From Rhodopirellula sp. (lineage in GTDB: Bacteria > Planctomycetota > Planctomycetia > Pirellulales > Pirellulaceae): a stretch of 61,183 bases of DNA. Of the stretch, positions 1 to 8,742 are shown piece by piece; position 1 is the stretch's first letter, and each line of letters opens with the position of its first letter. Position numbers and translations under genes: made by a program. Below the pieces are notes generated by a model. It did no database searches. It was given only the letters and a program-made list of their open reading frames with translations, and was not told the DNA's origin. Where the stretch lies: contig NZGD01000203.1 of NCBI GenBank assembly GCA_002690925.1, forward strand, positions 1-61,183. Reading direction: 5' to 3'.

Positions 1-2
1 AG

Positions 3-1541
3 TTGCGGGACCCTGCACGGTCGATTCCGCGTGGAACGTTGGCGGCAGTCTTTGTGACGGCATTGATCTACTCGGCTCAGGCGATTTTTCTGGGCGGTGC
101 CGTTTCGCGTGAGAATCTGGTTCACACTGAGCTGGTGATGTCCGACATTGCCATCCTGCCAGTTTTCATCGCAGCAGGAGTGATTGCTGCAACGATGTCG
201 TCTGCTTTGGGAAGCATGATGGGGGCACCCAGGATTCTTCAGTCCATGGCGCGTGACCGTGTTTTGCCGCAATTGGAGCAGCTGGGGGTTCGGTCAGGAA
301 AGAATCAGGAACCCAGACGAGCGATTATTGTCACGTTCCTGATTTCTCAAGCAGGGATCATGGCTGCTGATTTGAATACAATCGCGCCGCTGATCACGAT
401 GGCATTTCTAGTAACCTACGGTTTGCTGAACCTTGCCACCTTTTATGAGTCGATAACAAAGAACCCCAGTTATCGGCCACAATTTCGTTTCTGTCATTGG
501 ACAACTAGTTTGGCGGGCGCGGTCGGTTGCGGCGTGATGATGCTGTTGATCGACTGGGGCTGGGCATTGTCTGCTGTGGCGTTGGTAGGAGTCTTGTATT
601 GGTACCTATCACGAACGGCACCGGTGAACCAGTGGGGAAACTTGCAGAGTGGTTACTGGTTTGAGCGGACACGTCAGAACTTGATAAAACTCGAGAATGA
701 GCTGTACCATCCAAAGAATTGGCGTCCCTTTGTTTTGGCTCTGAGTGGTCAGGGCTTCACTCGACCACATCTGGTAGTGTTTGGCGCCTGGTTGACGGCA
801 GAGACGGGTGTGCTGACGCTTGGTCAAGTCATTTCGGGGAACCTGGATGATCGGTTGGAACGAAGTTTATCGCAAGAGAAAATTTTGCGTTCCATGATCC
901 GGGAGCGGGAACTCGCTGCTTTCCCGTCTGTGGTCGTAGCGGCTGATTATGTTGCCGGAATCGAGGCCCTGGTGCAATGTCAGGGCTTGGGCAGCTTGCG
1001 TCCGAATGTCGTGCTGTTGGGATGCCCGCTCACGATTGAGCGTATGTGTGTTTTTGGAAATCTGCTGCGTAATCTGCAGTCCTTGGGAAGAAGTGCAGTA
1101 GTGCTTCGCAGGACGGATGAGCCAGTGAATGATTGGGCTGCTCCAGCGGGTCCGATTGATGTGTGGTGGCGTGGACGCGCGAACGGTGAACTGATGATTC
1201 TTCTGTCGCATCTGATCCTGCAACATCCACTTTGGCAGGGCAGGAGATTGCGCCTGCTTAGGGTGGTGGAGAGTGAAGCTGGTACGGAGGAAGTGCGTTC
1301 CCATCTGGAGCGTCTTTTACGTGAAGCCAGAATACAAGCGACAACGAAGGTCGTTGTCGCGAGCGATGCAGCGGCAGCGATTCAAACTACCAGCCGGGAT
1401 GCAGCTTTCGTGTTCCTTGGCATCCAGCCGCCTGAAGTAGGTTGCGAGGGCGAATTTTTTTCCAGGATGGAATTGTTGGTTGGCCGTCTCCAGCGTGTAG
1501 CGTTTGTGCAAAGTGCAGGTGGAGTACGGCTGGAATCTTAA
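3..1541 (+). CDS. Amino acid/cation-chloride cotransporter family permease, 5'-truncated
   Basis: This is the C-terminal part of an APC-superfamily transporter resembling the SLC12 (Na-K-Cl cotransporter) group. The first readable codons give L-R-D-P-A-R-S-I-P-R-G-T, the conserved cytoplasmic loop of these permeases, so the gene begins upstream of the window and the first codon here is not the start. Several hydrophobic segments follow, then the conserved APRILQSMARDRVLPQL stretch, more membrane segments up to about residue 205, and a soluble C-terminal half of about 300 residues. The long soluble tail matches the cytoplasmic domain of SLC12-like proteins. The substrate cannot be read from the sequence. 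It ends about 85 bases before the next gene on the same strand. Confidence 0.8.
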   Translation: MRDPARSIPRGTLAAVFVTALIYSAQAIFLGGAVSRENLVHTELVMSDIAILPVFIAAGVIAATMSSALGSMMGAPRILQSMARDRVLPQLEQLGVRSGKNQEPRRAIIVTFLISQAGIMAADLNTIAPLITMAFLVTYGLLNLATFYESITKNPSYRPQFRFCHWTTSLAGAVGCGVMMLLIDWGWALSAVALVGVLYWYLSRTAPVNQWGNLQSGYWFERTRQNLIKLENELYHPKNWRPFVLALSGQGFTRPHLVVFGAWLTAETGVLTLGQVISGNLDDRLERSLSQEKILRSMIRERELAAFPSVVVAADYVAGIEALVQCQGLGSLRPNVVLLGCPLTIERMCVFGNLLRNLQSLGRSAVVLRRTDEPVNDWAAPAGPIDVWWRGRANGELMILLSHLILQHPLWQGRRLRLLRVVESEAGTEEVRSHLERLLREARIQATTKVVVASDAAAAIQTTSRDAAFVFLGIQPPEVGCEGEFFSRMELLVGRLQRVAFVQSAGGVRLES

Positions 1542-1625
1542 GTTGTCGCGTTGAGGCCCGGTCAGCCGATGCTAACGTGGGGTGAGTGACAGAGGCGAGA
1601 CATACACAAGTGAACGAATAACCAG

Positions 1626-2348
1626 ATGCCAGATCAAACTAGAATCGTTTCACCAGGTTCAGGTGACCGCCGAGTGCGTACTACGGATGGAGTCGAGTTG
1701 CAGGTTCCAGAAGGATGGATTCTTCTGCCGCCCGGTGATGCCGGCTGGACTCGGCGAGTCAAAGCAGGCGGTCCCACTTGGACAGTCAAAGAGAAAAAAG
1801 GACGTCGTACATTTTCGAAAGGTGTGTGGGCGCCAAAGGATCGCGTTGAGGAAACCAAGCGTATCCTCGATGCAGAGCGTGCCACTGATGCGTATGCGAA
1901 ACGAAAGATGCGTGATCAAATGAGACGTCAGGAAAAACAAGCTGTTTATGTTGGTGATTTTTATGGGGCAGTTTTAAGCTTTTTGAATTTCCATGAGACT
2001 TTCAATGACGATGCGCAGAAGATGGCAACGCTTGTCACGACCCACGCAACCCCGGTCGGTAGCGGCACGGTGGCAAGAACAGAACGCATCCCAATTGAAC
2101 AACGTGCAGAGTCTGCCGTGATTGCATGGTTGCGACACCAGACGACTGCCTATGACCATATGAAAATAGCAAGGGTCAAAGGAAAGAGACGTGAGGTTCG
2201 GCGGATGTTGGCAGAAGAATCCAGAAAGTTGTTATCGCGTTATCGGAGGGGTGAGGCGGTCGAACGCGATCATTGTCCCCTGCAGACGGCATTGGATTCA
2301 GCGTCCGTTCCAAGTTCAAATCGAGACTCTTTGGACGCTCAGGACTGA
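1626..2348 (+). CDS. DUF2293 domain protein
   Basis: A 240-residue soluble, strongly basic protein. The N-terminal 75 residues contain a short tryptophan-rich module (EGWILLPPGDAGWTRRV, then W-T-V-K-E-K-K-G-R-R). A charged helical stretch follows. The C-terminal part, about residues 150-215, runs RIPIEQRAESAVIAWLRHQ, then TAYDHMKIAR, then RRMLAEESRKLLSRYR, which I recognise as the DUF2293 pattern. The function of DUF2293 is not known. The basic charge and the lack of signal peptide or membrane segment suggest a cytoplasmic, possibly nucleic-acid-binding protein, but that is inference. It is convergent with smc, leaving 88 bases between the two stops. The start at the ATG of MPDQTR is the first in frame. 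Confidence 0.65.
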   Translation: MPDQTRIVSPGSGDRRVRTTDGVELQVPEGWILLPPGDAGWTRRVKAGGPTWTVKEKKGRRTFSKGVWAPKDRVEETKRILDAERATDAYAKRKMRDQMRRQEKQAVYVGDFYGAVLSFLNFHETFNDDAQKMATLVTTHATPVGSGTVARTERIPIEQRAESAVIAWLRHQTTAYDHMKIARVKGKRREVRRMLAEESRKLLSRYRRGEAVERDHCPLQTALDSASVPSSNRDSLDAQD

Positions 2349-2436
2349 AAAGTGTATGGGCACTCAGGTTGGCGATCCGACGGTGCCGCGGAAAGCAACC
2401 GGCTTCGTCTCGTACACAAGCGGCTGCGCGACATAA

Positions 2437-5400
2437 TCAAGCGGCTTCGCCACCCTCGGTGATCTCGCCCGTCTCACTGACATCTTCAAAGCGAATCGAT
2501 ACCTGTTTGCTGACTCCTGATTCTTGCATGGTCACTCCGTAGAGTGTGGTGGCGGCAGTCATCGTTTTTTTGCTGTGCGTGACAACCACGAATTTTGAGT
2601 TATCCAGGAATTCGTTTAAGACCGTGACAAAGCGACCAATGTTCGCCTCATCGAATGGTGCGTCCACTTCGTCAAGAACACAGAATGGACTGGGGCGGTA
2701 TTTGAATATGGCCATCAACAGTGCGACCGCAGTCAGCGCCTTTTCTCCACCGGACAGGAGGGAGTTGCTAAAGCTTGGTTTGCCCGGAGGCGTAGCGACA
2801 ATTTCAACTCCTGCTTCCAGCGGATCCTCACTTTCCTCGAGGATCAGGTCAGCTTGGCCACCACCGAATGATTTACGATATAGCTGTTGAAAATTGACGC
2901 GAATTGCTTCCAGCGTGTCAAGAAACAGACGTCGGCTGTCAGCGTTGATTCGACCGATGATACGTTGCAGGGAGTCCTTGGCAGCGGTGAGATCCTGGTA
3001 CTGGCCATGAAGTTCATCGTAGCGGGCCTGGAGGCTTTCCAGCTCTTCTAACGCTTCCATGTTGACATTACTGGTGCGTTGTAACTGGGTCCGCAGCGTA
3101 TTGATTTCTCTTTCAGTGGCGTCGCGATCTTCAGGTGCTTCCCAGTCTTCGGGGACTTCGCTGTTTCGCAAATCAAGTTCATAGTCTTCCATCAACCTCT
3201 CAGCGAGCGTGTCACGCCTGAGCTTTGCGCTGTCACGTTTTGCGGACAGTGAATGAACGGATTCGCTTGCGGCCGCAGCCTGTTTCATTGCTTCCTCACT
3301 GGCCCGCATGATGTCCCGGTTTTCTTGGCGGACTTGGTCAGCAGATTTAGCAAGCTGTTTCAGGTGCGTTGTGTTTTGATCAGCATCCCACTGCAACGTG
3401 GCAAGTTGATTCGTTGCCTCCAGGACGCGTTGTGTCAATTGATTGATGCGTTCCCGTCCCTGATTTGCCTGAACCCTGACTTCATCAACGGCGGCTTCTC
3501 GTTGGTTCTGGTCGCGTTTTTGTTGTGCCATGGTGGCTGACAGGGCTTCGACTTTTTGCTCGGCACGAGCCAAATCGACAGAGATCGCCATCACGCCGCT
3601 GGTCGCGGTTTGCAGCGCGGTTTGTGATTCCGATAGTGTTTCTTCTACTTCTGCAGCTTCAAGTTCGAGGCTTTCAATTTGTTCACGCCCTTGGTTGATT
3701 TGTTTTCCCAATTCGTCACTTTGAAGGCGGGCAGCTTCCTGAGCCGTTCTTGTGGTGTCCACTTCGTCAGCGATTTCCTGAACCATCATTCGATTCGATT
3801 GTTCGCGTTCGTTGGTGTGCCTGCGTTCTGCCTCAGCTGCGGCTCGGTCTGCAATGAGTGTTCGGTGGGTCTGTTCGATGCGCCCCAGTGATGCGGCTTC
3901 CTCGTCCACTCGTTCGCTCAGGCGTTCTGTCTCTGCTTCTGCTTCTGTCAGTTGGTATTGGTAGTGGCTGATTTGTTGCTCAGCAGCAGCCAGTTCACTG
4001 CGACGACTGATCAGGCCAGTTGCCGCGGCTGGTGGGCCCACGATAATTGAACTGTCATTTTCGAGTAGTTCGCCATTGGCAGTGACAAAACGCAGCCCTG
4101 CCCCTGAAAGCTTCCTTAAGCCCAATGCTGTTTCAAGCGTATCGACCAGCCATGTGCTGCTGAGCAGGTGACGCGCAAGCGATTCATAGAAAGGGTCACA
4201 CTTGAGCATGCGATCCGCCCGGCCGATGACTCCTTTGAGACCATCAAGACGGATGCGGTCGCCTGGACGCCGGTTGGGCAAGTCATCGATTCGAATCAGG
4301 CCCACTCGGCTGTCAATTCCCAGCGTTCCGTGCGTGATTGCTGTTTGCAGTTCCCCGCCGCTTACGAGCACGTATTGGCTTCGTTCCCCGAGAGCGGCAT
4401 CAATCAGCGGAGCGACGTTGACATCCACTTGGAAACTGTCCGCAACAATGCCATGCAATTGCGCATTGAGCGGAGACGAGGTGTTGGCGAGCTGCTCCAG
4501 AATGGTGCGTACACCGCCGGAGATTCCCTCCTGACGACGTTGGAGATCGTCGAGAACATTTCGACGTTCAGTGAGACCCTGGAGTCTGATCCGGAGCGCG
4601 GATACTTCTTCGCGTCGTCGCTCGAACGTACGCCGGCTTTCTTGCAATTTTGCGTCTGCGATCTCAATTTCACGCACTATCTGAGCTATGCGGTCATCAG
4701 CAATTTCAACTTGCTTGCCAGCAGCTTTGGATTCGTTGATTGCCTCTGCCAGAAGTGTTTCCGCATTACTCAATCGCTTGCGTAATCCAATCAGTGTCCG
4801 CTGAGTTTCTCCGAAACGCTGTTCGCTACGCTGGCGTTTTGATTCCAAGTCAGCAACATTACGTACAAGAGTGAGGTGCTGTTGCTGAATCACATCACGC
4901 CGGGAAATGACTTCACTGACTTCTTCCTGAACCTGAGCGCGTTCTTTTTGAGCCGTCGTGTTTCGATGGTGTACTCGTGCCAGTTCGTCTTCGTAGCTCT
5001 GTAAACGGTCCGTGGCGTTTCTCAGTTCTGCCGCTGCCGATCCTGCCTGAGTTTGTAGTAAACGTACTCGTCGAAACAGCTTTGCCACGCTTCCGCGTGT
5101 ATCGTGAATGGACGCCTGATCGGCAGTCCGACGTCCGGCATACTCGGCAATTTTTTGAAGTTTTGTACTGCGTTGTTGTTCAATCAGACGAGCTTCTTCA
5201 GCGATTTGCTGCAACTGAAGATCGGCAGCCTGACGTTCTTCCGACATACGAGAACGTAGCGTTTCAAGATCTTTGTGGGTTGCTATCGCTTTGGCGAGGT
5301 CTGTTTCGGTGGTTTCCAATTCCCAGGACAATTCTCGCCAGTCGGTCCAAGCCATCTGGGTTCGAAGCGCCTTCATGCGATCGTTTGCCTGTCGGTAACG

Positions 5401-6036
5401 TTCGGCTTTTCCCGCTTGGCTGCGAATATTCTTCAGACGCGACGCGACTTCATCGACGATGTCACCCAAGCGAGTTAAGTTGGATTGCACGCGTGAGAGA
5501 CGCCGTTCGGCTTCCGTTTTCTTGGCTTTGAACCTGCTGATCCCGGCAGCTTCTTCGAAAATAGCGCGGCGATCTTTCGCATTGGCTTGCAACATGCGAT
5601 CGACTTTGCCCTGCTCGATCAGGCTGTAAGCATCGATCCCAATCCCGGTGCCTCGAATCAGATTTCGCACATCCTTGAGTCGGACCGGCTGATTGTTAAT
5701 CAGGTACTCGCCCTCACCGCTACGGTACACACGGCGCGTTACATGTACCTCCGGTGCGTCGACTCCAAGCGTCCCATCCTGATTGTCGAAAACAATCGTT
5801 GCCTCTGCCGTGCCAGCGGGCCCGCGCGTCTGAGAGCCTTTGAAAATGACATCGGACATGTCCTTGCCACGAAGACTTTTGGCACTTTGCGATCCGAGCA
5901 CCCATTTGATGGCGTCGACAATATTGGACTTTCCGGACCCGTTTGGTCCAACCACCACCGTGATCCCCTCAGGAAAATCAAAGCGCGTGCGATCCGCAAA
6001 ACTTTTGAAACCGGCCAGCTCGAGTGCTTTCAGCAT
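2437..6036 (-). CDS. smc: Chromosome segregation protein SMC
   Basis: SMC is the ATPase subunit of the bacterial condensin that compacts and separates chromosomes. The 1199 residues match the usual length. The Walker A motif GPNGSGKSN is at residues 30-38, following the typical N-terminal LELAGFKSFADRT. Two long coiled-coil arms flank a hinge at roughly residues 500-650 (it contains GIVADSFQVD and SSIIVGPPAAATG). The C-terminal head has the signature LLSGGEKALTAVALL and the Walker B segment CVLDEVDAPFDEAN. The D-loop and H-loop region (VVVTHSKKTM) is present, so the ATPase looks complete. ScpA and ScpB are not in the window. An 800-base gap lies upstream. Antisense open frames inside this gene are shadows. 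Confidence 0.97.
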   Translation of the reverse strand: MLKALELAGFKSFADRTRFDFPEGITVVVGPNGSGKSNIVDAIKWVLGSQSAKSLRGKDMSDVIFKGSQTRGPAGTAEATIVFDNQDGTLGVDAPEVHVTRRVYRSGEGEYLINNQPVRLKDVRNLIRGTGIGIDAYSLIEQGKVDRMLQANAKDRRAIFEEAAGISRFKAKKTEAERRLSRVQSNLTRLGDIVDEVASRLKNIRSQAGKAERYRQANDRMKALRTQMAWTDWRELSWELETTETDLAKAIATHKDLETLRSRMSEERQAADLQLQQIAEEARLIEQQRSTKLQKIAEYAGRRTADQASIHDTRGSVAKLFRRVRLLQTQAGSAAAELRNATDRLQSYEDELARVHHRNTTAQKERAQVQEEVSEVISRRDVIQQQHLTLVRNVADLESKRQRSEQRFGETQRTLIGLRKRLSNAETLLAEAINESKAAGKQVEIADDRIAQIVREIEIADAKLQESRRTFERRREEVSALRIRLQGLTERRNVLDDLQRRQEGISGGVRTILEQLANTSSPLNAQLHGIVADSFQVDVNVAPLIDAALGERSQYVLVSGGELQTAITHGTLGIDSRVGLIRIDDLPNRRPGDRIRLDGLKGVIGRADRMLKCDPFYESLARHLLSSTWLVDTLETALGLRKLSGAGLRFVTANGELLENDSSIIVGPPAAATGLISRRSELAAAEQQISHYQYQLTEAEAETERLSERVDEEAASLGRIEQTHRTLIADRAAAEAERRHTNEREQSNRMMVQEIADEVDTTRTAQEAARLQSDELGKQINQGREQIESLELEAAEVEETLSESQTALQTATSGVMAISVDLARAEQKVEALSATMAQQKRDQNQREAAVDEVRVQANQGRERINQLTQRVLEATNQLATLQWDADQNTTHLKQLAKSADQVRQENRDIMRASEEAMKQAAAASESVHSLSAKRDSAKLRRDTLAERLMEDYELDLRNSEVPEDWEAPEDRDATEREINTLRTQLQRTSNVNMEALEELESLQARYDELHGQYQDLTAAKDSLQRIIGRINADSRRLFLDTLEAIRVNFQQLYRKSFGGGQADLILEESEDPLEAGVEIVATPPGKPSFSNSLLSGGEKALTAVALLMAIFKYRPSPFCVLDEVDAPFDEANIGRFVTVLNEFLDNSKFVVVTHSKKTMTAATTLYGVTMQESGVSKQVSIRFEDVSETGEITEGGEAA

Positions 6037-6834
6037 GCGACAGGTCTGTGTAACAGTTCCAAATAGTGCGTAATTAACGTGGTTTAGGCCGACAACTCAG
6101 AGTAAATGAAAGGCCTCCTTGCGGCTAGTTCTGTTTTCCGTTCCTCTCCTTTTCTGAGTGGTTTCGCCTTTTCTAGGGTACTTACAGACCATCTGGCAGG
6201 CCCCGTTTGCCTATTCTTCCTATTTGTTGGCCGGCGGGTGCCGTGTGGCAGGATCGGTGTTGCTACCGAGGAATGGCCAGCAAAGCAAGGTTTTTTCGTG
6301 ACAAATGTCACCTCAGTTCCGGAAGCAATGTTGAGATCAGAAGAGGAAGAGACCAGAGGAGAAGAGACGGTGAGAGTGGAAAGTGATGGTCTTGTCGTGC
6401 AGAGCTTGGAGGCGCGGAGCGAGAAAGTTGGAAAGGCAGAGGGTGAGCCGGCCAACGGAGGTCATTCATAACAAGGGCAAGTTGCCTCGCGGGGATTCTC
6501 GCTCGGTGATGAAATAGGGAGGAGTTGGCCGATTGACTTCACTTGTGATTAGGGCGTTCGCCTGCGTCTGATTGTCGACGTGTTTATATTACCATACCGG
6601 TGAAGTGCGGATTCACTGACGATTCGCTTGCATCGTGATATGCTTCTGGACATGCGGCTGTCGTCTGTTGTTGATTTGTTGTCATCAAACGGCTCGCCCT
6701 GAGTTGCAAAGTAGCATCTCAGGATAACAGCGCCCAAGTGATGCATTGTTTTCGTCGCGGGCATTGAATCGGGCATTGAATGTCGTGTATTGCATGTTTC
6801 AGATCAGTGAACTTATGACCCCACGCCTGCCATC
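6037..6834. other. Long divergent intergenic region between smc and the TIGR03032 gene
   Basis: About 800 bases separate two divergent genes, so promoters for both must lie here. I see no convincing gene. Two overlapping opposite-strand frames of about 120 codons (near 6084-6471) lack recognisable domains or good ribosome binding sites. Positions 6333-6385 form a purine-rich tract on the plus strand, almost entirely A and G. No strong -10/-35 pair, tRNA or obvious terminator could be assigned by eye. Confidence 0.6.
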
Positions 6835-8025
6835 ATGTCTCAGAGTGAAGTGCCGTCGGATGGAAATGCCGAAACACGCAAGAGAAACAAAAGTGTGAAC
6901 GGGTCGGCCGAGCAAGGCAGTGGTGATCACGGCAGTGAGCCACTTCGCAGCGTTCATACGTCGAATCTTCCCGAGATTCTGGAGCATCTCGGGTGCTCTT
7001 TGATGGTCAGTACGTATCAAGCCGGAAGGCTGGTGATGTTGCGAGCTGAGCAGGGAGTGTTGAATACGCACTTCAGGTCTTTTGATAAGCCGATGGGGCT
7101 CGCTTTGTCAGAGGGCCGATTGGCGGTAGGCGCCGCTAACAGTATTTGGGAATTTCACAATCTTCCTGCAGTGGGTGAGAAGCTCAATGCAGAAACTGAG
7201 TCAACCACTGCAGGTCAGCATGATGCATGTTTTTTGCCACGTGTGACTCACTGGACAGGGGATATACAGATTCATGAAATGGCGTGGGTGGGGCAGGGTG
7301 CTGACGCTGAATTGTGGTTTGTGAACACACGTTTCTCTTGTCTCTGCAAACGAAGTGGGCTCTACAACTTCCAGCCGGTCTGGCGTCCTCCCTTCATTGA
7401 TAGTTTCATGCCAGGTGACTGCTGCCACCTGAACGGATTGGGGCTGCTTGAGGGGGTACCTAAGTTTGTTACTGCATTAGGTGAGACTGCATCGGCACGA
7501 GGATGGCGCGATAACAAAAAAGATGGAGGCATCTTGATGGACGTCGAGACTGGCGAGATCATTACCCGAGGATTGTCAATGCCTCATTCGCCACGGTGGT
7601 ATCGGGGACGTTTGTGGGTGCTGGAATCGGGTCGTGGTGGACTGGGGTATGTAGATCAAGGGACGGGCGAGTACGTTGAACTAATCACGTTGCCGGGGTT
7701 CACACGTGGTCTTGCGTTCTGTGGTCCACTTGCCTTCGTGGGTCTGTCTCAGATTCGCGAAACGGCGGTGTTTGGTGGTGTGCCCATCGCAGAGAAACAG
7801 CTGCAGGAACGGACGTGTGGTGTTTGGATTGTGAATTTGGAAACTGCCGAGACCATTGCTTTTGTAAAGTTTGAGGATGCGGTGCAAGAGATCTTTGCGG
7901 TGGAGGTTATTCCCCACCGTTTCCCGGAGTTAGTGAATGAGAACAAAGACTTGCTCGATGGTTCGTTTGAATTGCCCGATGATGTCTTGGCTGGTGTGCC
8001 ACCGGAGATGCGATCTGACGAGTGA
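6835..8025 (+). CDS. TIGR03032 / DUF4915 family protein
   Basis: A 396-residue cytoplasmic protein with the hallmarks of the TIGR03032 family: an early block SNLPEILEHLGCSLMVSTYQ AGR (about residues 43-65), DKPMGLAL, HDACFLPR, IQIHEMAW, a W-F-V-N-T-R-F-S-C-L segment, DCCHLNGLG, GGILMDVETGEI, LSMPHSPRWY, and LWVLESGRG. The repeated beta-strand pattern suggests a propeller-like fold. The biochemical role of the family is not established; some members sit near tetratricopeptide or glycosylation genes, but no such neighbour is here. No signal peptide is visible. The start has no clear Shine-Dalgarno sequence, so it is chosen as the first ATG. It is followed by the SUI1 gene 92 bases downstream on the same strand. 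Confidence 0.85.
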   Translation: MSQSEVPSDGNAETRKRNKSVNGSAEQGSGDHGSEPLRSVHTSNLPEILEHLGCSLMVSTYQAGRLVMLRAEQGVLNTHFRSFDKPMGLALSEGRLAVGAANSIWEFHNLPAVGEKLNAETESTTAGQHDACFLPRVTHWTGDIQIHEMAWVGQGADAELWFVNTRFSCLCKRSGLYNFQPVWRPPFIDSFMPGDCCHLNGLGLLEGVPKFVTALGETASARGWRDNKKDGGILMDVETGEIITRGLSMPHSPRWYRGRLWVLESGRGGLGYVDQGTGEYVELITLPGFTRGLAFCGPLAFVGLSQIRETAVFGGVPIAEKQLQERTCGVWIVNLETAETIAFVKFEDAVQEIFAVEVIPHRFPELVNENKDLLDGSFELPDDVLAGVPPEMRSDE

Positions 8026-8117
8026 TTGACATGGTTTGTTTTGCAGCAGACTGACCCAGAAAAAACTCCTGTTTGATGATGCTCTCCTTTTACTTTTAAG
8101 AAAATTAACAAGAAAAA

Positions 8118-8462
8118 ATGACACGCTTGTTTGCTGGTACACCGTTTGACATTCCGCCACGATGTGATCGATGTGGTAAGTTGGAAGAGTCCTGCCGTTG
8201 TGAACCGTTGGGGCCAGAACGCTTGCCTCCAGAAAAGCAGACGGTAAAAGTACGAGCTGATCGGCGCAAGCACAAAAGGATGGTGACTGTTGTGTGGGGG
8301 CTGGATCCGGTGGATTGTGATCTGGCGGACCTGCTGTCCAAGCTCAAGTCTGCGTGTGGGAGCGGTGGAAGCCTGCAGGATAATCAGATTGAATTGCAGG
8401 GTGATCATGTGGCTCGGGTTAGAAAGCAGTTGCAGGGAATTGGTTTCAAAGTCGCAAACTAG
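8118..8462 (+). CDS. SUI1/eIF1-family translation factor (YciH-like)
   Basis: A 114-residue protein of the bacterial YciH/SUI1 family, related to eukaryotic eIF1, which affects start-codon fidelity by binding near the ribosomal P site. The N-terminal part carries a small cysteine cluster, RCDRCGKLEESCRC, at about residues 14-27, possibly metal binding. The SUI1 core follows: VKVRADRRKHKRMVTVVWGL, then LADLLSKLKSACGSGGSL and IELQGDHVARVRKQLQ. The GSGGS loop and the closing QGDH segment are typical of the family. Physiological function in bacteria is not well defined. It lies downstream of the TIGR03032 gene, possibly cotranscribed. Confidence 0.9.
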   Translation: MTRLFAGTPFDIPPRCDRCGKLEESCRCEPLGPERLPPEKQTVKVRADRRKHKRMVTVVWGLDPVDCDLADLLSKLKSACGSGGSLQDNQIELQGDHVARVRKQLQGIGFKVAN

Positions 8463-8742
8463 CTGTCGTGGGTCCATTGTTGGCAGACCGTCGTTTTGTG
8501 ACCTCAAGAGCAGGGAACCCGTTGGGAAAGTTAGATATTTTGCGCCTGATTTTCTCTCGCTTTCCGCCATGCTTTTAGAGACAAGAAGTAGAACAATCAG
8601 ACATCGGTGGGTGCTGTGAAACGTCACTGGGTGGTCAGTGTCTCGACGGTCAAAGTATTCAGGAAATGCTTCCCTGTGTTTTGTTGTTTATAGGGCGTAA
8701 AGGCGATCACCGTAGGGATGAGGAGGTCGGTCAGTAAGGTCG

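Noticed and set aside
4168..4785. A 205-codon open frame on the plus strand
   Set aside because: It lies entirely antisense to smc, has no domain and reflects codon bias of the real gene.
4977..5531. A 184-codon plus-strand open frame
   Set aside because: Also antisense to smc, with no ribosome binding site or homologous pattern.
6084..6471. Two opposite-strand frames of about 120 codons upstream of smc
   Set aside because: They overlap each other, have no domain and weak start signals. One may be real but I cannot choose.
7749..8627. A 292-codon minus-strand open frame
   Set aside because: It spans the TIGR03032 and SUI1 genes on the opposite strand and has no recognisable protein pattern.
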